The position numbers and the translations under genes were made by a program. A stretch of 16,538 nucleotides of DNA, from positions 1 through 16,538 of the forward strand of contig CAKPJR010000012.1 in assembly GCA_934162925.1 (NCBI GenBank), read 5' to 3'. The notes under the pieces are model-generated. The model was not told the origin of the DNA and did not search any database. It saw nothing but the letters and a program-made list of their open reading frames with translations. This DNA comes from an uncultured Clostridia bacterium. GTDB taxonomy: Bacteria; Bacillota; Clostridia; TANB77; CAG-508. Shown in pieces: positions 1 through 7,181 of the stretch (position 1 is its first letter; the number at the start of each line of letters is the position of its first letter).

Positions 1-18
1 AAAAGGAGAATGATTAAA

Positions 19-945
19 ATGAAAAATGCAATGGACAGATTAATTAGTAAAGTTAAAGAAACAAATAATCCAACTGTTATGGGATTAGATCCAAGGTACG
101 ATATGATACCAGAAAGTATTAGAGCAAAGTATTCACAAGATATTGAAGGGGCTTGTAAAGCTATACTAGAATTTAACAAAGGATTAATTGATAGTGTGTA
201 TGATATAGTGCCTGCTGTAAAGCCTCAGATTGCTTTTTATGAGATGTTTGGTATAGAAGGTATAAAAGTATTTAATGAAACATGTAAATATGCAAAACAA
301 AAAGGAATGATTGTAATAGCAGATATTAAAAGAGGAGATATTGGTTCAACTGCAGCAGGGTATTCAAATGCGTATTTAGGCAAAACTCCAATAGGAGAAG
401 AAAAAGTGTCAATATATGATGTTGATTTTGTAACTGTTAATCCATATTTAGGCATTGATGGAGTAAAGCCATTTATAGATGATTGCAAAGAGTATGGAAA
501 AGGAATATTTATACTAGTAAAAACTTCTAACAAATCTTCTGGTGAATTGCAAGATTTAAAATTAGAAAATGGTACAACAATATATGAAAAAGTAGCAGAA
601 TTAGTAAGCTCTTGGGGAAAAGATCTAGTTGGAGAATATGGATATAGCAGTGTAGGAGCCGTAGTTGGTGCAACATATCCTATCCAAATAAAAGAACTAA
701 GAGAAATTATGCCTAAAACATATTTTTTAATTCCAGGATATGGTGCACAAGGCGGAAAGGCAGAAGACATAGCATTAGGATTTAAAGATGGAATTGGTGG
801 AATAGTAAATGCTTCTAGAAGTTTAATGGCAGCATATAAGTCTGATAGATGGAAAGATAAGTATTCAGAAAAAGAATTTGGAAAAGCAACTAGAGCAGAA
901 GCAATTAGAATGAGAGATGAGTTGAACAAAGAGATAATAAAGTAG
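19..945 (+). CDS. pyrF: Orotidine 5'-phosphate decarboxylase, long type
   Basis: Decarboxylates OMP to UMP, the last step of de novo UMP synthesis, in the cytoplasm. The protein is about 308 residues, the size of the long (type 2) family rather than the ~240-residue B. subtilis type. The catalytic Lys/Asp motif ADIKRGDIGSTAAGY is plain near residues 95-110, with NPTVMGLDP near the N-terminus and a phosphate-binding IPGYGAQGG segment late in the chain. I chose the ATG at 19 because the AGGAG at 4-8 lies about 10 bases upstream of it; the in-frame ATG at 10 would be only one base from that site. pyrK follows after 13 bases, so the two are probably co-transcribed with pyr genes lying upstream of the window. 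All codons are conventional and there is no in-frame CGG. The family call is secure; only the start is open. Confidence 0.95.
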   Translation: MKNAMDRLISKVKETNNPTVMGLDPRYDMIPESIRAKYSQDIEGACKAILEFNKGLIDSVYDIVPAVKPQIAFYEMFGIEGIKVFNETCKYAKQKGMIVIADIKRGDIGSTAAGYSNAYLGKTPIGEEKVSIYDVDFVTVNPYLGIDGVKPFIDDCKEYGKGIFILVKTSNKSSGELQDLKLENGTTIYEKVAELVSSWGKDLVGEYGYSSVGAVVGATYPIQIKELREIMPKTYFLIPGYGAQGGKAEDIALGFKDGIGGIVNASRSLMAAYKSDRWKDKYSEKEFGKATRAEAIRMRDELNKEIIK

Positions 946-958
946 AAGGGAGAAACTT

Positions 959-1733
959 ATGCCATTACAATTAAAAGCAAGATTAATAAAAAAAGAAGAG
1001 TTAAAACCAGATATATTCAAATTTTCAATGCAAGCTAAAGAAATTACAGACATTGCGAAACCAGGTCAGTTTGTAGAAATAAGAATAACAGATACATTAG
1101 ATCCATTCTTAAGAAGACCAATTAGTATATACAATATGGATAAAGAAAATGGAATATTAGAAATAATATTCAGAATCCAGGGAAAAGGAACAAAGATTTT
1201 AGCAGATAAAAAGCAAGATGAATTAATAGATATAATTGGACCTTTAGGATACGGAACATTTAAATTTGATGGTTATAATAATATTGCAATACTTCGGTGG
1301 AGGGATTGGGGTATTCCCATTATATGAACTTACAAAAGAAGCATCAGAAAAAATTAGTGTAAATACATATTTAGGATTTAGAAATAAGGAAGCGGTATTA
1401 TTAGAAAAAGAATTTAAAGAAGTATCGAAAAAACTAATAATAACAACAGATGATGGTAGTTATAAAATACATGGATTTGCGATAAATGAATTAGAAAAAG
1501 ACATAGAAAAAGAGCATATAGATGCAATATTTGCCTGTGGACCATTGCCACTATTAAAAGCAGTACAAACTTTAGCAAAAGAAAAAAATATTCCATGTCA
1601 AATATCATTAGAAGAAAGAATGGGATGCGGACTAGGAGTATGCCTAGGTTGTGCAGTAGAAGTTGCAGACGGAGGTTATGAACATGTATGCAAGCAAGGC
1701 CCGGTATTTGATAGCAAAAAAGTTATAATATAA
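959..1733 (+). CDS. pyrK: Dihydroorotate dehydrogenase electron transfer subunit, needs +1 shift at CGG
   Basis: FAD and 2Fe-2S subunit that passes electrons from PyrD to NAD+. The frame from ATG 959 (RBS AAGGGAG) reads through the flavin motif FLRRPISIYN to codon 113, a CGG at 1295-1297, and then stops at 1325-1327 after a nonsense tail. If C1295 is skipped, translation continues as GGGIGVFPLYEL, the nucleotide-binding loop of the family, through to TAA 1731-1733. The joined product (959-1294 plus 1296-1733) is 257 residues, the normal PyrK length. The iron-sulfur cysteines fall at about 223, 228, 231 and 244, as the family requires. Both halves are well conserved, with no other lesion. A pseudogene or a sequencing error is the alternative, but three other genes in the window break in exactly the same way, so I treat this as a functional recoded gene. 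Confidence 0.9.
1292..1298 (+). other. +1 recoding site CTT CGG T in pyrK
   Basis: Zero-frame codons are CTT (Leu112) and CGG (113). The conserved reading is Leu followed by GGT (Gly), with C1295 skipped. CTT followed by C allows a P-site slip to TTC with near-normal pairing, and resembles the yeast Ty1 site CTT AGG C (established knowledge). No Shine-Dalgarno-like stimulator sits just upstream. Confidence 0.8.
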
Positions 1734-1736
1734 AAT

Positions 1737-1773
1737 TTGAGGGAAAAAGGGGACAGGCCCCTTTTTCCCTCAA
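1737..1773. repeat. Palindrome between pyrK and pyrD
   Basis: A perfect inverted repeat with 16-base arms (1737-1752 and 1758-1773) and a 5-base loop, ACAGG. The arms read TTGAGGGAAAAAGGGG and its complement. It fills most of the pyrK-pyrD gap, starting 3 bases after the pyrK stop and ending just before the pyrD ribosome binding site. The GGGGACAG core also occurs in the palindrome after pyrG, and the GGGAAAAAGG arm recurs at 8703-8733, which suggests a dispersed palindrome family. There is no T-run beyond the arms, so it may act as an RNA-processing or stability element rather than a terminator. Confidence 0.75.
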
Positions 1774-1793
1774 GGAATGAAAGGTGTGAATTT

Positions 1794-2703
1794 ATGAATA
1801 CAGAAGTTAATTTTGCAGGAATAAAAATGAAAAATCCTGTTACCGTTGCTTCAGGTACTTTTGGATATGGCAGAGAATATAGTCAATTTTTTGATTTAAG
1901 TGAAATTCGGAGGAATTATCACAAAGGGGACTTCGCTAAAGCCACGTGATGGTAATAAACCTTCTAGAATTTGCGAGACTCCAAGCGGAATGCTTAATAG
2001 TATAGGACTTCAAAATCCAGGAGTTGAATATTTTTTGCAATATGATTTGCCATGGCTAAAGCAACAAAATACAGCTATTATTGTAAATGCTTGCGGAAGT
2101 ACTGTTGAGGATTATGTGGAAGTTTGCAAAATACTTAACAAATCTGAAATTGATGGAGTTGAGCTTAACCTTTCTTGCCCAAATGTTAAATCTGGTTGTT
2201 TGGCATTTGGAACTACATATGAAGGTGTAAAGGAAGTTACTAGTAAGGTTAGAAAAGTTTTGGATAAACCATTAATTGTAAAACTCACTCCAAATGTAAC
2301 TGATATAACAATTCCTGCTAAAGCAGCAGAAGATGCAGGAGCAGATGGAGTATCTTTAATTAACACTTTGCTTGGAATGAGTATTAATGTAGATACTAGA
2401 AAACCATATTTAGCAAACAATACAGGTGGACTTTCAGGACCTGCTATAAGACCTGTTGCGGTTAGAATGGTATATCAAGTGGCGCAAGCTGTTAATATTC
2501 CTATTTTAGGAATGGGAGGAATAACAAATGGAAGAGATGCATTAGAATTTATGCTTGCTGGCGCAAGTGCAATATCAATTGGTGCAGGTAATTTTATAGA
2601 TCCATATACAAGTGTAAATACAGTTAAAGAAATAGAAGAGTATATGAAGAAATATAATATAAAGGATATAAAAGCCATTATGGGAAAAGTAGAAATGAAC
2701 TAA
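1794..2703 (+). CDS. pyrD: Dihydroorotate dehydrogenase catalytic subunit (type 1B), needs +1 shift at CGG
   Basis: FMN subunit that oxidises dihydroorotate to orotate in complex with PyrK. The start is ATG 1794, preceded by AAAGGTG; an upstream in-frame TTG at 1737 lies inside a palindrome and is not credible. The frame runs MNTEVNFAGIKMKNPVTVAS to codon 39, CGG at 1908-1910, and would end at TGA 1947-1949. Skipping C1908 gives GGIITKGTSLKPRDGN, the conserved FMN-binding segment, followed by ICETPSGMLNSIGLQNPG and the active-site NLSCPNVK with Cys128, which is diagnostic of class 1B. The joined product (1794-1907 plus 1909-2703) is 302 residues, a standard length. A GTG at 1900 in the downstream frame could not give a functional enzyme because the first 38 residues are conserved. 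No other damage is visible. Confidence 0.9.
1905..1911 (+). other. +1 recoding site ATT CGG A in pyrD
   Basis: Zero-frame codons are ATT (Ile38) and CGG (39); the conserved continuation is GGA (Gly) with C1908 skipped. A P-site tRNA-Ile slip from ATT to TTC would keep only two of three pairs, so simple slippage is less favoured here than at CTT. No internal Shine-Dalgarno-like sequence or strong downstream hairpin is evident. Confidence 0.8.
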
Positions 2704-2750
2704 AACTTTGCAAATGACAAAAAGACAAAATAATTAATTTTAAAAAACTC

Positions 2751-2779
2751 TTGCAAAATATAACAAAAAATGATAATAT
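2751..2779 (+). promoter_or_regulatory. Candidate promoter of pyrG
   Basis: TTGCAA (2751-2756) and TAATAT (2774-2779) are 17 bases apart, each with four of six consensus matches. The position fits a separate transcription start for pyrG upstream of the leader hairpin. In such AT-rich DNA this is a moderate call at best. Confidence 0.35.
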
Positions 2780-2804
2780 ATTTACATATTAATAATAAAA
2801 AAAT

Positions 2805-2860
2805 AATAGATTTAAAAAAAACCCCAATTTTAGGGCAAGTTTTTTAAATCTATTTTTGTT
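2805..2860 (+). terminator. Leader hairpin and T-rich run before pyrG
   Basis: Perfect 15-base arms (2805-2819, AATAGATTTAAAAAA, with its complement at 2840-2854) enclose an inner CCC/GGG pairing and are followed by a T-rich run. The structure ends about 23 bases before the pyrG start. It could be the terminator of the pyrF-K-D operon, or a pyrG attenuator lying between promoter and gene; in Bacillus subtilis pyrG is controlled by such a leader terminator through CTP-sensitive G addition at GGG start sites. I see no GGG at the predicted start here, so that exact mechanism is not supported. Confidence 0.6.
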
Positions 2861-2883
2861 TTGGAGTTTAGGAGGAAAATTAA

Positions 2884-4479
2884 ATGAACACAAAGTATAT
2901 TTTTGTAACAGGTGGAGTAGTATCTGGATTAGGAAAAGGAATAACAGCTGCATCTTTAGGTAGACTTTTAAAGAACAGAGGATATAAAGTAACAATCCAA
3001 AAAATGGATCCATATATAAATGTAGACCCAGGAACAATGAGCCCAATTGAACATGGAGAGGTTTTTGTAACAGATGATGGAGCAGAAACAGATTTGGATT
3101 TAGGACATTATGAAAGATTTATAGATGAGAATTTAACTAAAAATTCTAGTATTACAACAGGAAAGATATATTCTAGTGTAATAGAAAAGGAAAGAAGAGG
3201 AGAATATTTAGGAAAAACTGTTCAAGTAATTCCACATATTACAAACGAAATAAAAGAGAACATATATAGTTTTGAAAATGAAGATGTTGATATTGTAATT
3301 ACAGAAATTGGTGGAACTATAGGAGATATAGAGGGATTATCTTTTATAGAGGCAATACGTCAAGTTGGAATAGAAAAACCAAAAGGAGATGTAATATACA
3401 TACATGTAACTTTACTTCCATATATTTCTGGTTCAAATGAGCTAAAATCAAAACCAACACAACACTCTGTAAAAGAATTACAATCGTTGGGTATTAAACC
3501 AGATATATTAGTTTGTAGATCTGAATTACCAATAACAGATAACATGAAACAAAAAATAGCTTTATACTGTAATGTAAGACCAGAGAGCGTAATTCAAAAT
3601 AGTACAGTAGACAATTTATATGCAGTGCCATTAATGCTAGAAGAAGAGGGACTTACAAGAGAAGTATGTAGATGCTTGAACTTGGACAAGGTAGAACCAA
3701 AAAATGAAGAATGGCAAGCTATGATAGACAATATAAGAAAAATAGAAGCAGGCCCAGTAAAAGTTGCAATTGTAGGAAAATATGTAGCATTAGAAGATTC
3801 ATACCTTTCAGTTGCAGAAAGCTTAAGACATGCAGGATTTGCAAACAATGTAAAAGTTGATATTGATTTTGTGGATTCAGAGGGAATAAATGATAATAAT
3901 GCTAAAGAAAAATTAAGCAAATATGATGCACTTTTAGTTCCAGGAGGATTTGGAAACAGAGGAATAGAAGGCAAAATAGCAACAATAAAATATGCAAGAG
4001 AAAACAAAGTACCATTTTTAGGAATATGTTTAGGAATGCAAATGGCAGTTGTTGAATTTGCTAGAGATGTATTAGGATTGGAAGATGCAAATTCAGAAGA
4101 GTTTGACGAGAATACAAAAAATCCTGTAATTCATATTATGGATGACCAAAAAAATATAGAAAATAAAGGTGGAACAATGAGACTTGGAAGTTATCCATGT
4201 GTATTAAAAGAAGGATCAAAAGCTTTTGAATTATATGGTAAAAAAGAAATAGCAGAAAGACATAGACATAGATTTGAATATAACAATGACTATAAACAAA
4301 AAATGGAAGATGCAGGACTTATATGCAGTGGAACATCACCAGACGGAAGGCTTGTTGAAATAGTTGAATTAAAAGACCATCCATTTTTTATAGCAGGACA
4401 ATTCCATCCAGAATTTAAATCAAGACCAAACAGACCAGGACCTCTATTTAAAGGATTAATAGCTGCAGCAAAAAAATAA
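2884..4479 (+). CDS. pyrG: CTP synthase
   Basis: Converts UTP to CTP with ATP and glutamine, so it completes the pyrimidine pathway begun by the genes upstream. The protein is 531 residues, normal for the family. The N-terminal synthetase domain carries the P-loop GGVVSGLGKGITAASLG at about 9-25 and the EIGGTIGDIEG loop; the C-terminal glutamine amidotransferase domain has the nucleophile in GICLGMQ (Cys382) and the catalytic FHPEF (His508, Glu510). The start is ATG 2884 after TTTAGGAGG. The gene is intact, with no in-frame CGG; its single CGT (3358-3360) falls within the coding frame. It has its own leader hairpin and ends in the palindrome shared with ylbJ. Confidence 0.97.
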   Translation: MNTKYIFVTGGVVSGLGKGITAASLGRLLKNRGYKVTIQKMDPYINVDPGTMSPIEHGEVFVTDDGAETDLDLGHYERFIDENLTKNSSITTGKIYSSVIEKERRGEYLGKTVQVIPHITNEIKENIYSFENEDVDIVITEIGGTIGDIEGLSFIEAIRQVGIEKPKGDVIYIHVTLLPYISGSNELKSKPTQHSVKELQSLGIKPDILVCRSELPITDNMKQKIALYCNVRPESVIQNSTVDNLYAVPLMLEEEGLTREVCRCLNLDKVEPKNEEWQAMIDNIRKIEAGPVKVAIVGKYVALEDSYLSVAESLRHAGFANNVKVDIDFVDSEGINDNNAKEKLSKYDALLVPGGFGNRGIEGKIATIKYARENKVPFLGICLGMQMAVVEFARDVLGLEDANSEEFDENTKNPVIHIMDDQKNIENKGGTMRLGSYPCVLKEGSKAFELYGKKEIAERHRHRFEYNNDYKQKMEDAGLICSGTSPDGRLVEIVELKDHPFFIAGQFHPEFKSRPNRPGPLFKGLIAAAKK

Positions 4480-4489
4480 GAAAAAATGG

Positions 4490-4563
4490 GACAGACCGGA
4501 ACTAATGGGGACAGACCCCTTTTGTTTCAATTGAAACAAAAGGGGTCTGTCCCCCATTAGTTC
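4490..4563. terminator. Long palindrome between convergent pyrG and ylbJ
   Basis: The segment GGAACTAATGGGGACAGACC, continued by CCTTTTGTTTCAA, meets its reverse complement directly, giving arms of about 33 bases with essentially no loop and one extra C in the right arm. A partial copy of the same unit (GGGACAGACCGGAAC) precedes it at 4488-4502. It lies between converging genes, so it probably stops transcription from both sides. The GGGGACAG core relates it to the palindrome at 1737-1773. It is more elaborate than an ordinary terminator and may be a dispersed repeat. Confidence 0.75.
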
Positions 4564-5610
4564 CTACAAGTTTAAATTAAAAAAACTGAAATTATTTAAA
4601 ATCAAATATGTATAAAAGGCTGCAAAACACCCTTGCAAAAGTTTTCCTATCAAATACGGCTTTATAGAAATTCCACTTTTAGAAGTTATACTAAGAACTT
4701 GTAATGCTACGGAAATACCACCAAAGCCAAGTAAGAATGAGCAAATAACAATGTTTATAGATATATTCTTATTAACAATTGATGCAATAGAACAAACTCC
4801 ATTTGTAAGTTCTATTAGTCCAGTCAAAATTCCTTTTACATATTTAGAAGAAAGACCAAAAATATTTAAAATTGGTGAAAGAAAATTAGCAACTAAATCT
4901 AATGAACCACTGCTATTTAAAATAGAAATAACAACAGAAAAAAGCACAACAAATCCACCAATAAGAAATATTGTGTTAATTGCATTCATAATAGAAGCAG
5001 CTAAAACTTCTCCTAAATTAGACAAACATATTTTAGAGGGAAGAGTATTTAAAGAAGTATCTGAAAAAGAACTTCTTTTTTTCCATTTCCACCATCTAAA
5101 TAAAAAACCCACAGTAATACATGCAAGGATGTGTGTTATAAGCAATAAAATTCCAGTTTTAGTATCCTTAAAAAGCCCAATTCCAACAGTACCAACTATA
5201 AATAAAGGACCAGAATTATTTGTAAAAGCAATAAGTCTTTCACATTCTACATTATTACAAATTCCTTGCCTTTTTAAGTCAGATACTATTTTAGCACCAA
5301 CAGGGTATCCGCTAATTATTCCCATTATAAAAGGAAAAGCACCTTCTCCAGGAACATTGAACATTGGCCTCATAAATTTATTTAATAATTTACCTAAATA
5401 TGAAACTACATTTGTATAACCAAGAAGCTCTGTAGCAATAAAGAATGGTAAAAGAGAAGGAACTACGGAACTTGCCCACAGAGAAAGTCCAGATTTAGCA
5501 GAAGATAAGTTGGTTTTAGAAAATACTAGTAGTAATATAGTAAATAAACATATACAAAAAGGAAGAAAAAGTCTTTTTATTTTAATTATTAAAAATTTTA
5601 TTCTATACAT
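4564..5610 (-). CDS. ylbJ: YlbJ-like sporulation integral membrane protein
   Basis: A 348-residue polytopic membrane protein that starts with a hydrophobic helix (about residues 10-30) and has roughly eight hydrophobic segments. The segment IMGIISGYPVGAKIVSDLKR, the paired LLPFFIATELLG and GFGGISVALQVLS stretches are typical of the nucleoside-recognition (Gate) domain family that includes YlbJ, a protein needed for sporulation in B. subtilis. The start ATG at 5610 has GAGGT about seven bases upstream. It is somewhat shorter than the ~400-residue B. subtilis protein. It converges on pyrG and is divergent from the pyrophosphorylase gene, so it is probably a single-gene unit. The family is clear; the molecular function of YlbJ is not well defined, and whether this organism sporulates is inference. 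Confidence 0.8.
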   Translation of the reverse strand: MYRIKFLIIKIKRLFLPFCICLFTILLLVFSKTNLSSAKSGLSLWASSVVPSLLPFFIATELLGYTNVVSYLGKLLNKFMRPMFNVPGEGAFPFIMGIISGYPVGAKIVSDLKRQGICNNVECERLIAFTNNSGPLFIVGTVGIGLFKDTKTGILLLITHILACITVGFLFRWWKWKKRSSFSDTSLNTLPSKICLSNLGEVLAASIMNAINTIFLIGGFVVLFSVVISILNSSGSLDLVANFLSPILNIFGLSSKYVKGILTGLIELTNGVCSIASIVNKNISINIVICSFLLGFGGISVALQVLSITSKSGISIKPYLIGKLLQGCFAAFYTYLILNNFSFFNLNL

Positions 5611-5691
5611 TTGGATACCTCATTAATATATACTAGATAATAGGAAATATATAACAAAAAAAGTTATAATTTAATTGTAATTTTAAGATAG

Positions 5692-5720
5692 TGGACAAAA
5701 TAAAAAAATAATGTTATATT
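5692..5720 (+). promoter_or_regulatory. Candidate promoter of the UDP-sugar pyrophosphorylase gene
   Basis: TGGACA (5692-5697) and TATATT (5715-5720) are separated by exactly 17 bases, and the start codon is at 5756 behind a strong AAGGAGAG. The position in the divergent gap with ylbJ fits a sigma-A promoter. Confidence 0.5.
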
Positions 5721-5755
5721 ATGTAGGGAATTATTCATTATAAGGAGAGAATGAC

Positions 5756-7016
5756 ATGAATAATAAATATGATAAAGCCAAGAAAACACTTAATAAATAT
5801 AATCAAAAACACGTAATACAATTTTTAAAGTTTCCAGATGAAACTATAAATGTTAAACTAGTAGATCAAGTCTTAAGTATAGATTTTGAAGAATTAAGAG
5901 AGTTATACAATAAAACATTTGAAAGTCTATATGTTGATTTAGAAGAATTGCAACCAATAGCAGGTATTAATCCAAATAAATTATCAAAAGAAGAACTAGA
6001 AAAATATGAAAATATTGGAGTAGAGCTTATTAAAGAGAATAAATTTGCGGTTGCTACAATGGCAGGAGGACAAGGAACAAGACTTCGGATATGATGGACC
6101 AAAGGGAACATATAAAATAAAATTTGAAAATGATGAGAAGTATCTATTTGAAATTATAGTAGACACATTAAAACGTGCAAACAGTAAATATAACGTAATT
6201 ATTCCATGGTATATAATGACAAGCAAAGAAAATAATGAAGATACCGTAAGTTTCCTAAAAGAAAAAAATTACTTTGGTTATCCAGAAGAAAGTATATTTA
6301 TTTTCGAACAAGGAGAGTTACCATTGCTAAATGAGCAAGGGAAAGTGCTGATAAGTGAAGATAGTCTTATAAAAGAAGCTTCAAATGGCAATGGAGGTAT
6401 ATTTAATTCTATGTTAAAAAAAGGTGCAATAGAAGACATGGAAAAAAGAGGGATTGAATGGGTTTTCATAGGTTCGGTTGATAACATACTGTTAAAATAT
6501 GTTGATGTGCTATTATTGGGAATTACAGCAAGTAATGGCAATAAAATAGGAACCAGAACAGTTTTAAAAAGAAGTCCAGAAGAAAAAGTAGGAGTACTAT
6601 GCAAACAAAATAATAGAGTGAAAGTTATAGAATATACAGAATTACCAAAGGATATAGCTGGGATTACAGATAATGACGGGGAATTAGTATTTGGAGAATC
6701 ACATATAATGTGTAATTTATTTAATATAGAAGCAATAAAAAGAGCTAGTACAAAAGAATTAGAATACCATGTAGCATTTAAAAAGTCTAACTATTTAGAC
6801 GAAAAAAGACAGCTAGTAGAACCTGATAAGCCAAATGCATATAAGTTTGAACAGTTTATATTTGATAGTTTTAAATTATTTGAGGATATTTCTATACTAA
6901 GAGGAAAAAGAGAAGAGGACTTTGCACCAGTAAAAAATAAAAATGGAGAAGATAGCCCAGAAACCGCTAAAAAACTATATGAAAACTATTGGAAAAATAC
7001 GCAAATTATGATATAG
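5756..7016 (+). CDS. UDPGP type 1 family uridylyltransferase (UDP-GlcNAc/UDP-glucose pyrophosphorylase), needs +1 shift at CGG
   Basis: Makes a UDP-sugar (UDP-GlcNAc or UDP-glucose) from UTP and a sugar-1-phosphate, a precursor for envelope polymers. From ATG 5756 the frame reads to FAVATMAGGQGTRL and then CGG at 6086-6088 (codon 111), followed two codons later by TGA 6092-6094. Skipping C6086 gives GYDGPKGTYKI, completing the family signature GGQGTRLGYDGPKG. The downstream part contains ESIFIFEQGELPLL, GNGGIF and FGESHIMCNLFNIEAI, all typical of eukaryote-like UAP/UGP enzymes in Clostridia. The joined product (5756-6085 plus 6087-7016) is 419 residues, the family length. Which sugar it uses cannot be told from sequence. 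The lesion sits in the catalytic loop itself, so the enzyme is active only if the shift occurs. Confidence 0.88.
6083..6089 (+). other. +1 recoding site CTT CGG A in the pyrophosphorylase gene
   Basis: Zero-frame codons are CTT (Leu110) and CGG (111); the conserved continuation is GGA (Gly) with C6086 skipped. It uses the same CTT-CGG pair as pyrK. A GGAGG lies about 14 bases upstream, but it encodes the conserved Ala-Gly-Gly and is too far away to be an obvious stimulator. The zero-frame stop follows two codons later, so unshifted ribosomes release almost at once. Confidence 0.8.
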
Positions 7017-7105
7017 TAAAAACGAATCTGAAAAATTTCAATTTTCAGTAAATTTGTTCGTGTGCGAAAATTTATGAAATAAATTTTCTGTGCAATGTAA
7101 TTTTA

Positions 7106-7139
7106 TATATTAGGAAAGTTGTATGGCTTTTCTAATATA
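7106..7139 (+). repeat. Hairpin in the leader of the WG-repeat gene
   Basis: Arms TATATTAGGAAAG (7106-7118) and CTTTTCTAATATA (7127-7139) pair over 13 positions with one G-U and an 8-base loop. No T-run follows, so it does not look like a simple terminator. A second small hairpin, AAAATTTAC/GTAAATTTT (7146-7166), ends just before the GGAGG of the next gene and could affect access to it. Confidence 0.5.
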
Positions 7140-7181
7140 CAATGCAAAATTTACTTTGTAAATTTTGAAGGAGGAAAGTAA

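Noticed and set aside
237..929. A 230-codon open frame on the minus strand
   Set aside because: It is antisense to the clear pyrF coding sequence and has no start context.
1737..1793. An N-terminal extension of pyrD from TTG 1737
   Set aside because: It would translate the palindrome itself, and the family N-terminus (MNTEVNFAG) with a proper ribosome binding site begins at ATG 1794.
4751..5419. A 222-codon open frame on the + strand
   Set aside because: It is the antisense shadow of ylbJ, has no ribosome binding site, and its translation matches no family I recognise.
6071..6085. A prfB-like internal Shine-Dalgarno stimulator upstream of the shift site
   Set aside because: GGAGG here encodes the conserved Ala-Gly-Gly, is about 14 bases away rather than the few bases needed, and the other three sites have nothing similar.
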